Positions 47,401 to 56,638 of a stretch of 64,000 nucleotides of DNA are shown in pieces (position 1 is the stretch's first letter; each line of letters opens with the position of its first letter). The position numbers and the translations under genes were made by a program. Source of the DNA: Mrakia gelida (Eukaryota; Basidiomycota; Tremellomycetes; Cystofilobasidiales; Mrakiaceae); assembly GCA_024345305.1 (NCBI GenBank), contig BRON01000005.1, positions 1,488,001 to 1,552,000 on the forward strand, in the 5' to 3' direction. The notes under the pieces were generated by a model. That model was not told the origin of the DNA. It ran no database searches and was given only the letters and a program-made list of their open reading frames with translations.

Positions 47401-48020
47401 GTCCCATCCTCCTCCTCCTCACCCTCACGCCACCAACCAACGAACCTCCCTCCTCCTCCCCTCCCACCTCGGACGCTACCATCATCCGTCGTCGAATGGA
47501 ACTCCTCGCCTCGGACATGATCACTCGAGCCCTCGGCCTAGTATCGAAAAGAAGTCACTCGAGCGCTCAGAGGATCCTCGGAGAGACGAGGATGATCATC
47601 CAAGGAGTCGCCAACGGACTTGTCGACCAGCTCGGAGCCAGCTCGAACCCGTACTCCAACTCTGCTTCGGCGAAGAAGGAGAAGAGGGACGCCGCGACGA
47701 GGGAGACGTTGACGGCCTTGGACGCGATCCTGGCAGACGTGGACGTGCTCATCGATGGACTGGACGAGGATTCGAGAGCGACGTTCGAGAGGGATCAGAG
47801 GAACTTTGGGTCTCAGCAGGTAAGCAGATCTTCGCCTTCGTTCTCGCTCTGACCGCAACTCGCCGAAGACTTCGCTGACTCTCCTCCTATTCTCCCTCAG
47901 GCCATGGTTCTTCGCTCCCAGAAGTCCTGGACGGCTCGTACCGATACAGAGCGACTCTTCTTCACCTGCCCGGAGGCCATCGAGCTCGTCGCGAAGAGTA
48001 TCTCTGCTCCTCGCGACTGA
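41410..48020 (+). CDS. Far1/Ste5-like RING-PH-vWA signalling scaffold
   Basis: In ascomycetes Far1/Ste5 proteins hold G-beta-gamma, Cdc24 and the MAP kinase cascade during the pheromone response. Eight exons close exactly to 1964 aa: 41410-43335, 43497-44435, 44544-44700, 44798-46420, 46528-46654, 46736-46837, 46919-47819, 47901-48020. The first 920 residues are disordered, rich in Ser/Pro with Asn and Gln runs. The RING-H2 spans an intron: YKCPVCVERMGSDYRIQGEK, PECGHAIHH, DCFVHVYGPLPEANKYG and FGVCGVCRKPM. A PH-like domain lies about residues 1220-1350 (RDYLLYLFKEALLCIQESG, KGKVFVHHMKGVMDGL, DDFIVGFADRATKERWWDRI). A vWA domain starts near 1428 (IDLLLILSLSS, LGPRDRLSVVTYENGP, NPLTGITLVSDTTDSV, VPIHSIGYGKSHDPTPLWLI). 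This domain order is that of the Far1/Ste5 family. Binding partners here are inferred. Confidence 0.85.
42282..42305 (+). repeat. TCC trinucleotide repeat coding poly-Ser
   Basis: Eight or so tandem TCC units in the disordered N-terminus of the scaffold gene, coding for serine. Length variation would alter only the linker. Confidence 0.85.
44058..44096 (+). repeat. CAG/CAA repeat coding poly-Gln
   Basis: A mixed CAG/CAA tract coding for Gln, with one Tyr codon just before it, in the disordered region ahead of the RING of the scaffold gene. The CAA interruptions reduce slippage. Confidence 0.9.
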
Positions 48021-48761
48021 GGAACCACTGTCGCGCCCGATTCTTCTCCTCTCTACCCCCTTCTCCTCTTTCTTTTATTTCTTATTTCCACACTTGTGTT
48101 TGATCTCCCTTTCGGTTCCTTTGCTCGCTTGTTTTTCTCTCGTTTCGCTTCGTTCTCGCTCTGTTCTCGTCCAGTTTTCCCTCAGCTCTCTCGGATTTGT
48201 TCTCCCTCTCTCTCATCTCGGGTTCTCTACACTCATCTGATCTTCATTATCTCGCTTCCAAAGTCGTGTTCACATCTGCTTCTCTAGTCTATCTCAAAGA
48301 TCAGGATCTGCCTTCGATTTATCTCATGGTTTTGCATTTTGTACTACTCGGCGACGCGTCGTCCCCCTCCCTCTTCTCTCATCAAGTGCTTCTATCTTCC
48401 TCGCCTTAGTACCTCGTCATGAGCTCCCCTTGCCTTTCTTGATCCTTCCTCTCTCCTCTCGCCAGTCAGCACCCCAAAACAACAAAGAGCGACGGGCGGA
48501 GGAGAGGCCAGGGGTTGATGGGAGGGGGGAGAAGCGTTCAACACCTTCCTTCTCCTCTCGCCGTCCCACGATTTCGTAGAGAACGTCAGTCAGAGTTGAT
48601 GCTTAACTCGAACTCCCTAGCTCCCAACTCTCACCCTCCTCAGATCCCCAAAAACGAAAGGTGAATGAGACTTCGATTCCTGGCGACGGCCGTCAGGGGA
48701 AGCAAAGATCGAGTTGAGCTGACTCTTCCTTCTTCCCTCCCTCTCTCCAGCGCTGTTGAGA
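48021..48761. other. intergenic, tandem genes
   Basis: 3' UTR of the scaffold gene (T/C-rich) then the leader of the zinc-finger gene, which seems to contain an intron ending at a CTCTCCAG just before 48752. GACGCGTC occurs near 48353. Confidence 0.4.
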
Positions 48762-50977
48762 ATGGAGAACTCTACTTCGAGTCAACGACTCTCTCCTCAA
48801 CCTCATCCCCGACACTCATCCTTCGATCTTCCTGCCACCTTTTCGCCGTCTTCTCCCTCCTGGTCGACCAACCCCAACGACACCGAGGCCATCACTTCGA
48901 CTTCGCTTCTCTCTCCCTGGAGTGCCTTCGACGGCTCGAGGCCTCCCAGCAGTCCTCTACCCTTCCATCCTCCTTCGCCCGCCTTCGAACGTCCCCTCAA
49001 ACACCCTCAACCGAGTCCTCACCAAACGCCTCCCTCCTCCGTGCCATCTCCTCTCGCTCTCGAACCTCACTCACTCAAGCGAGAAATCCTAGAATCGAAT
49101 GGAGGTGCGAGGAAGAGAGCGAAATTGGTTGTTGGTGCCTCAGAAGGAGTCAAGAAGAGGGAAGACGGCTCAGATTCCTCACTCGACGACGCGTCGAAAC
49201 GTCAAAGTCGGAAGATTCACGTCTGGTACGATCTTGAGGGCTTCTGCTGCTCGACAGGAATCTGAGACTGACTTTCCTCTATATCCCTCACAGCTCAGTC
49301 TGCTCAAAGTCCTTTGTGGGCGTTCTACGGTAAAGTAAAGGTCTCTAGGCGGGGTTGTGGTGGGTAGCTCTATCGAGGTTCGTGGGAGGAACGACGCTGG
49401 CGAGTGCTCGTTGAGGTTTCAGCTCTTGGAGGCTTTGGGGTGGGCTGGGAGAAGGAAGGGAGGTTGGTGGAGAAGGGAAAACGAGAACTACTACTAGCGA
49501 CTTGAGAACTACGCGAGGGAGAATGAGAACTACTACTGGGCGACTTGACGGCGAGACTGGTTCTGGAGAAGGGAAGATGAGAAAGGGAGACGAAAAGGGA
49601 AGCTGAGAAGTTGACCAATTCTGGGGTGAAAGTTGATGGATAACAAGAAGGTCAAAACTAGCCCACTCTTTATACAAAATATGATCCGCAGTCCGAAGCA
49701 CCGAGAAGAGGAACGAGGCTGGAGGGAGTAGCTAGCGAAAGGGAGGAAGGACGGTGAGACACGACGCGAGACCATCAGCGGTCACAGCAAAGCCAAAAAG
49801 GGGTATAAGCTATAAAACAGAAGAGGCAGAGAGGGCGAGAACCGAGAAAAGTATGTACTAAGCAAGAGAGTCGAGACGGAAGGGAAGGCCGAGAAGAAAA
49901 GGGGAACGTGAGTGAGGCGCGTCGCGAGGGGAAGGTTTCGGGCAAAGGTATCTACAGAACGAGAAGAGTCGGCGAAGGGAAGGGAAGAAGAGGACTAAAT
50001 ATAAACAGAAGGGCGAGGCCCAGAACCTATAGAAGCGGGGTCTCTAACCGAGACAGGAGAAAAGGGGAAGAGACGCGTCGAGAAGAAAGCAAAACGAAAG
50101 AACGAACGAACCGAGAAGAACTCCTCACTTCCTCTCCAAACCCCCACACCTTCAAGAAAGCCTCAGGTCTGCTCGCTCACTCGACCGTTCATTCTGGTTC
50201 GAAACGTGAGTTTGGACGACGAGTCGACTTCAGCTCGAGTGAGAAGGCGCTGACCAATCTCTATATAATTGGATCTACTCTCAGCCTTCGTGTGTAGCTG
50301 GCCGAAGTGCGGGAAACGCTTCTCGATCGCGTCGAACCTATTTCGACATCAACGAGTAAGTTCGACGCGTCTTGTTCGTGGCTCTTTTTCTTCCGCAACT
50401 GACCTGACACGTCTCATTGATCGAACAGAATCTTCGACATAAACCTTCGAAAGTACCGAACTCGAAGACCGAGGCAGTCCCATCTCCTCCTTTTGCACGA
50501 GCCGACTCGACTCCTCACTTCCCACCATCGCCCAACCCCTCCTCCCGCTCAACTTCCTTCCCAGCCCAGGATACGATGCTCACTCCTCCTCCCACCGCAA
50601 GCCACTTCGACCGATCTCCTAACGAACCCACATTCACCTCTCAAATCTCGTGCTCACGGTACCCTCTCCTCCCTCCTCGACGCGACTTTCTCGCCAACTC
50701 TCCTCCTCCTCTTCCAACCATCTTCCCACCCCAGCGATACTTCGCTCGACCGCACGTCAATGCAAAACCCCACGTAAGAGGACCTCCGATCGTCAGCTTC
50801 GGCGATTCGACTCTGTGGACGTCGCCCACGAGTTACTTCGATCCTCCCAACTTTCGACGCTCAAAGCCTCCTCTTCCAGCTCCGAAACCTCCTCAGGGAA
50901 CGGATGGGGTCTCAAAAGTCGTGTTGGGTAGGCGGTGGGATGTTGAGCAGATGCTAAGGAGAGATGGGATGGGTTGA
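48762..50977 (+). CDS. C2H2 zinc-finger protein, probable transcription factor
   Basis: Start MENSTSSQRLSPQP at 48762. The first exon codes a Ser/Pro-rich N-terminus with a basic patch (GGARKRAKLVVGASEGVKKR) that may be a nuclear signal. Two zinc fingers follow, each cut by introns: CSVCSKSF (about 49294-49317), then ASGLLAHSTVHSGSK (about 50163-50208), then after a short intron FVCSWPKCGKRFSIASNLFR with HQR, and NLRHKPSK in the last exon (50430-50977). The second finger matches the C-x4-C-x12-H type of fungal regulators. The long gap between the two halves of the first finger (49318 to about 50160) would be an 840-nt intron; its exact splice sites were not found, and the canonical spacing needs one more lysine codon than my join supplies. 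The Pro-rich C-terminus ends RRWDVEQMLRRDGMG. Confidence 0.72.
49483..49548. repeat. imperfect direct repeat in the long zinc-finger intron
   Basis: Two copies of GAGAACTACTACT followed after one to two bases by GCGACTTGA, starting at 49483 and 49525 (42 bp apart), with a partial third GAGAACTAC between them. Not seen elsewhere in the window. Confidence 0.7.
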
Positions 50978-51121
50978 ATAGGACATCGCGTTTGGGACGA
51001 AGCCGAAGATGAACTTGACCTCGACGCGTCGTTGAAAGTGGCGAGGTTCCTCTCGTTGCCGCTCTCCAGATCTGCGCTCTTTCCCAGACTCACGAAAGTA
51101 CTCTAAAAAGACAGACCATCA

Positions 51122-52349
51122 TCACATCCCCTTCTTCTTCTCCTCCCTCTCTGTCCGACGCTTCGCCTTCCGATCCCGTCGTTCCGTCCTGTCCTTCTTC
51201 CTCGCCTCAGACTCGATCCGCTTAGCCTCCTTCTCCTCCTTCGTCTTCTTGACCTTCTTCACCTTTCCAGCCTCTGACTTCACTTCTCCGGACGCTGCTG
51301 AAGACGGTTCGTCCTCGCGACGTTTACGTTTCTTGTCCGCGGAGAGAGGGAGGGAGGAGGAGGACGCGTCGGGAGCTGCTGCTGGCGCTGAGGACGAAGA
51401 AGACTTGGACTTTTTGGATTTGGAGAGTTTCGCTGGTGACGTCGAAGGGATAACGACGAGTTGTTGAATGGGGATAGCTGTCAAAGTCGAAGCGACCTTC
51501 TCCTCCTCCTCCTCGACGGCCTTCTTCTTCTTCTCCTTCTTCTCCTTCTTAGCCACCGCCACCACAGGCTTCTCGTCTAGCTTTTCCGCACCTTTGATCA
51601 CTGCTCCCTTGCAGAACCCCTGGTACAGTCCCCTCCTAGCAGCCTCCCTCTGAGCGCTCGCCATGATTCCTCGGTTGAGAGCGGATCCTCCTCCTCCAGC
51701 GTGAGCGGTCAGGGCGTCCATGGGGACCGGAGTGGAAGATCCTGAGGGAGCGTACGGGGAGAGGATACCGGTGGAGGTTCGGTGAAGGGCGATGGTGGGG
51801 TTGATGAGTGGTTCTGGGGAGGTTGAGCGAGAGGAGGAGGAGGAAGCGTCGGAGTCGGAGGGGGTTGGGATGATGATGGAGGCTGCTGCTGCTGAGAAGA
51901 CGCTGTGAGGAAGAGAGCGGAGGCAGTATGGTTAGGAGTTTGATATGTTTGTTGCTAGAAGCAGTGAGGAAGGGACAAACTGGTCCCAGACTGGCAGAGG
52001 AGGAACGAAGGGAAGGAGCGGAAAGGTCAGCTTGAACTTGAGCTTCGAGAGAGGCTACGAGCTCTATACTCACAAGGGAAAGCCTCATCTCGGTCTTTTC
52101 CAACACCTCCGAGGGTGGTCTTCATCTTGACGGCGATAGGTCTACTGATCGAGTCCTCCTTGAACCCTGGCGAGCAGAAGGGGAAGAAGGAAGGGAGAGA
52201 GGGGAAGGAGGTGTGAGCTTCGACCTTTTTGCTTTGCTCGCTGCAGAGCCAGTTCTTGGACTAGAGAGCTCGAAACTTTGAGGGGACTTACCTGAACCTT
52301 TCCCCTTCCATCCTTGACGTGTGAGATGAGCAACGGGATCGATGGCCAT
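51122..52349 (-). CDS. G-patch protein, GPATCH4/Tma23-like
   Basis: G-patch proteins activate DEAH-box RNA helicases; GPATCH4 and Tma23 act in the nucleolus on ribosome assembly. Four exons close to 313 aa: 52292-52349, 52074-52166, 51981-51990, 51122-51902. The G-patch-like start AIDPVAHLTRQGWKGKGSG continues FKEDSISRPIAVKMKTTLGG, VGKDRDEAF, and then FWDHVFSAAAASIII, which matches the WWDHVF block of GPATCH4. That block is formed by a 10-nt microexon. The second half is a lysine-rich tail with KKEKKEKKKKAVEEEEEKV, KRKRREDEPSS and KKDRTERRDRKAKRRT, typical of nucleolar proteins. The G-patch glycines are fewer than in the usual motif. It is divergent from the small gene at 52462, 112 bp away. 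Confidence 0.85.
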
Positions 52350-52461
52350 GGTGAGAAGGTGAGCGTTAGCGGGAGGAGCGAATGAAGTTTGCGAGCTGCG
52401 CTGAGGGCTTTCGAATTCGGTGAGCTCGAGCTGATTTGGAGCTTCCTTCCTTTAGACGGCG
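52350..52461. promoter_or_regulatory. divergent promoter, G-patch / small unknown gene
   Basis: 112 bp between start codons 52349 (minus) and 52462 (plus), the shortest divergent spacer in the window. Confidence 0.5.
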
Positions 52462-52853
52462 ATGTCCTCTTCAGTGAGCAAAGAGATGGCGCTGATCGAC
52501 GAGGTCAGGCTTGAGCTCGAAAGGTGCTCTCTCGAGGCTAGAAAGCGAGCTCAAGAAGTCCTATCTCCCCCTCCCCTCCTCCTCTCCCGCTCTTCTCCTC
52601 CCCTCTCCCCCTCCGTCTACAGCTGGACCTCGGGGTCGCCTCGTTGGACGTTCGAACCCTTAGGGAGATGGACAACAGCCTAGAACGTCGCTTCCAGAAT
52701 CCGTACAACGGAATCACAGCCAACGACGACGCTCCCGTCCCTCCCCTCCTCTCGAGCTCACCGCCCTCTCCTTCTCCTCATCACCACCCTCCCTCCCTCC
52801 GCTCCTTCCTACTGTCTCACCCAGCTACCGATTACATGCTTGTCTCCCCATGA
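52462..52853 (+). CDS. small coiled-coil-like protein, unknown
   Basis: Two exons (52462-52557 and 52623-52853) give 108 aa. The first 60 residues are helical with heptad-like leucines (VSKEMALIDEVRLELERCSL, then EARKRAQELDLGVASLDVRT, LREMDNSLERRFQNPYNG). The rest is Pro/Ser-rich, with a His run. The intron (GTCCTATC donor, CTACAG acceptor) lacks a clear CTGAC, so a 73-aa unspliced product is the alternative. The amphipathic helix suggests a subunit of a small complex; no family is recognised. Confidence 0.5.
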
Positions 52854-52968
52854 CGATGTGCAGCGAAGCTAAACTCAAAGAATCAAGCTCGGTCGGCATC
52901 TCCCGTCGACCTGTTCGTGACGCCCACCTTCAACACTTCTCGTCCTTTCCCTCCTTCTTCAAGCTGCC

Positions 52969-53891
52969 ATGTCGGGATTCTCGCCCAATATTGATCTACC
53001 CAACGGTAAACAGCGGCCCATGTACGTTGACACTCAGGTACGTTCTAGCCCACTCTTAAAGGACGGGTTGCGAGCTCGAAGGCGGACCTCTCTTGCCGGA
53101 TCACCCGAGCTCACCTCTTCCCTTCCTCCCCTTCCATCTCTTCCCTCCCTGCCTCTCGTACCAGTTCGCTGCTCTAGATGCTCTTCAAGCGTGTAAGTGC
53201 AGTTTGGCCAGAAGCTTTCGTAGACTAGCAGATCTACAGCGCCTGTGCTCATCCCCTCTCTTTCCTCCTCCCTCGTTCGTCGATCTCTTCCTTCTTCTTC
53301 CCAGACGTCGATGGACACAGACGAACGGACAAGCCTGGATACGCGAAGGCAGTCATCCGTGGCTACGCTCAGTCGAAGCTAGCGAAGGGGAAGAGTCTGG
53401 CAGACGTGAGTGATCTCTACGACTCGTCGCGCCGAGCTTGTCGAGTGTGCTCGACGACGCTGATCTTGCATATCTTCTTCTCCACTCAGGTCGACAAGAA
53501 GCTCCACGAACTAGGAAAAGCCATCATTGCCAACAATGTGAGCTGATCTGCACCTTCTGTTCCTCTCGAGTGTGCCTTGCAGGTCGCTGAACTCGCTGTC
53601 GTTCTGGGACGCGTCCTCAGATCGGTCCATTCGTCGTTGAGTACGCCCTCCTTTCCTCCCTTTCGCTCCTCCAAGCTCCCAGCACAAACATTGCACTCTC
53701 ATATATTTCCTCAAAGGCTGCAGGAGGTCCGAGACGACCTTCATCAGGGAGAAGGCCGCGTCGCGTCGGACTCTGCTGTCGGCGGTCAAAGCTCAACTTC
53801 TACGAACGACGCGCCTGCTCCCCCGTACGAGGACTCGGACGAGAAGAACACTCAAGAAGAGAAGCACCATCACTGGCCCAAGATCTTCTAG
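52969..53891 (+). CDS. small unknown protein with acidic, His-rich tail
   Basis: The start MSGFSPNIDLPNGKQRPMYV at 52969 follows a pyrimidine-rich leader. Six exons join in frame, giving about 146 aa: QFAALDALQAYVDGHRRTDK, PGYAKAVIRGYAQSKLAKGK, SLADVDKKLHELGKAIIANN, IGPFVVELQEVRDDLHQGEG, then a disordered tail (APAPPYEDSDEKNTQEEKHH, HWPKIF). The join into IGPFVVE uses the acceptor at TCCTCAG near 53612 and was preferred because it gives a continuous helical protein. Not recognised. The compact helical N-terminal 90 residues and acidic tail may form a small adaptor. Alternative splicing of the fourth and fifth introns is possible, since several AGs lie close together. Confidence 0.55.
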
Positions 53892-54268
53892 CAGATTTGA
53901 TGGAGATCGTTTCGGATCGTCGTTCCTCTCTCAACGCCCCCTGAGCAAGCTCCCTTCGCTCCCTCCTCGCGTTGCTATTTTACCCCCTTCTTTTAGTCCT
54001 GATCTTCGGCCTCTCTTTAATTCATCACGTCTCGTTCTCCTGCGTTTGCTCATCTCTCGCTCGCGGGAGGCTCCTCCTCAAAACCTTCAAGCGCCGTCGC
54101 TCCTTTCCCAACTCTCCCTCCCTCCCTCACCACCGCCCAAACTTCGCCACCTCCGTTTCGCAGCCTATTCCCAGCCCTCTCCTCGCCATCTCATATACCC
54201 TCCACACTCGCTCCCTCGCTGCCCCAATCGCACGATCTCTCGGTTACCCATCAAAGGGAAACGAAACG
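53892..54268. other. intergenic, tandem genes
   Basis: Spacer of 377 bp, T/C-rich. The open frame continues upstream of the methyltransferase start but its composition is that of untranslated leader. Confidence 0.4.
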
Positions 54269-56411
54269 ATGGACGCTTTCCTCTTAACACCCTCCTTCGT
54301 CGACGAGTCGTTCAGCAACGCAGGCGTCCTTCCTCGCAGAACCTCGAAGCCTTCCATCTACACGATGGACTCTCCCTCTTACGCAGCCATGTACATCGCA
54401 CCTCATCAGTCAACCAGGAAGCTTTCAGCGCTCCGACATTCGTCCGCCGGGGCTCTTGCTCCCTCCCGAGTCGACCTCTCGCTCTCGCAGAAGGAGGAGG
54501 TCAAGGAGGTGGACGTCAAGAAGGGAGCATGGATGTTGAGGGATGGGAAGAAACACCTTGCGGTCGAGGGACCTTGCTGGAGTAGTGACTTTGAGACGGA
54601 GACGCTGGAGAGGTGAGCTCGAACGTCCTTCCTTCCCCACGCTCCCCTCCTTGTTTCTCTTCGCTTCCCTCGTCGCCCTCTTCTTTGCTCGAGCTCGAGC
54701 GACCACCGCTGACTTCCGCTCCTTCTTGGCTCTCGTCCCGCAGTGAAGCAATGCGGTTCGCTGCCTCACGAGACGAGCTTTTACCTCTCGCAGGTCTCAC
54801 ACGATATCCGTGGAACGGAAAGCAGCCGGCTCGCGTTTTAGAGCTCGGGTAAGTCCTCGCTCGCTCTTGATCCTTCCTCGACCAAACTCTCTCACTGACA
54901 GAGTCTGTCCTCTTCTCTTTATGTAGGTGTGGGTCTGGGAGCTGGACGCTCGAGATGGCTTCGATATGGAAGGTTCGTCTGCGTCGGTCTCAGTCGCGTC
55001 TCCTTTTCCTCCTCCTGTTCATCTCGACCCTGACTCCGCTCTTCTCTACTTCCGAGACAAAGCTCGACCTTCACTGGGCTGGGATTAGCGTCGATACAGC
55101 CGCTTCCATCGGATCTGCCAGACTCGTCGCTCGCGAGCAGGATTACTTGGGTCAAGGCCAACTTGTGAGTCGTTGTCTCGTCTTTGTTATCCTCAACTCG
55201 ACGAGCAGCTCACGCCTTGCGTTCCTTTCTCAGTCTCGCACGACTACCATTCTCGGACACGACGTTTGATTTCGTTTCTCTGAGGTTGACGGGAGGCATG
55301 CCGGGGCCAGAGGCGTCTGTGAGTTCTTCCCCGCTTCGCGTTCGTTGAGATGAGAAGCTGAACGCGTTCTTTCGCTTTGCTCTTTCTCTAGTGGGACGGT
55401 ATCTTCGAGGTGAGCCGTATACCTTATGGACGTGTACTCTTCGATATACTGATCGCTCGGTTGCATCGTTCACAGGAAGTTACTCGAGTGCTCTCTCCCA
55501 ACGGAGTCTTTGAGGTTCGTCTCTCCTTTCGTCGCGACTTCTCGTTCGAACGCTGACTCTTTCTTCTCCCCCTCAAATCAGCTTGATATTCAAGACTCGT
55601 GTTTCCCAGGATTCAAGTCGCGTCCATCATCAATTCCCACGCCCAAGATCAACTCGACTCGAACACCCATCGCGTCTCGCTACTCCTCGACTCCCTCGAC
55701 CCCTTCAACTCCCTCGACCGCCAGAGACAGTTCGAGCACCATCAGCACGGCCGTACCGGATATCGATCTCGAGGAACTTTGGAAACGGATGCTGGCGTCT
55801 TCCAACGTCAACGCAAACTGCACTTGTTCGTTCATACGTTGCCTGCTCTCGTTTCGACTTCGACGCGTCTGACCTTCGCTCTTCGCGTTCTTCTTTCTCT
55901 CCAGCCATCGCCCCGGCCTCCCTCATCCTTCACTTCCAGCCCGCCACCAACTCCAAAACAACCTATCTCACTCGCCTCCCACCGTCCTCGCTCCGCCCGT
56001 CTCGTCGAAAGACATCACCCTCTCCCACACACACCTCGCCAGCGTCCTCTCCCATCGTCAAGCCCTCCTCGAGTTCCTCCCCGAAACCGCAACCTCAAAA
56101 GAGGACATCGATGCGATGTTCACGCCGTACGAGGAGGAAGCGGATCGGTACAGAGAGTGGGTTGTGAAGGAGCTGGGATGGGAGGAGCGAGGGAATTGGT
56201 TGCCTGCTTTGAGTGCGAGCAAGAAGAGGAAGGTGATGAAGAGCGAGGAGGAGAGGAGGAGCGCAGAGAGGGAGAGGGGTGAGGTGGTGGAGTGGGGGAC
56301 GAGGACTTGTTTCGGAGTGAGTCTCGGTGTTTTCGACGATGCGACTGGACTTCGAAGTTCGAACTGACCTTTTCGTTCTAGCTCGTGATTCTGCAGAGGA
56401 AACCTGCTTGA
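54269..56411 (+). CDS. class I SAM-dependent methyltransferase
   Basis: Start MDAFLLTPSFVDESFSNAGV. The N-terminal part resembles the disordered leader plus KKGAWMLRDGKKHLAVEGPC of fungal LaeA/UMTA-like methyltransferases. Motif I is split by an intron: RYPWNGKQPARVLELG then CGSGSWTLEMASIWK, the E-x-G-x-G-x-G site for S-adenosylmethionine. LDLHWAGISVDTAASIGSAR follows (motif II region), then FDFVSLRLTGGMPGPEAS, WDGIFEEVTRVLSPNGVFE (motif near the active site) and LDIQDSCFPGF. After a Ser-rich insert come IDLEELWKRMLASSNVNANC and a long helical end, KDITLSHTHLASVLSHRQAL then YREWVVKELGWEE. It ends GTRTCFGLVILQRKPA. Eight or nine exons; the join near 55810-55917 into the last domain was not resolved. 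The substrate is unknown: secondary metabolism and regulatory roles are both known for such enzymes. Confidence 0.75.
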
Positions 56412-56638
56412 TCAGCGTTGACATATATTTCTCTTTGTACTTTGTTCGCGACTCCACGATCTTCATGACCCTCACGCTGTCACGAACCAAAGCGAAAGGA
56501 AGCGTCGACACGTCCTCGCAAATCTCTTCTTCCTTCCTCTGCTCGCCCTTTCGGAGAACGGAAACGAGAAGAAGCGACGAGACTCTTGTGTTAAAAGCGT
56601 GTGTGTATTATCCCTGCTCCGATTCCCTTCAGCTACCC

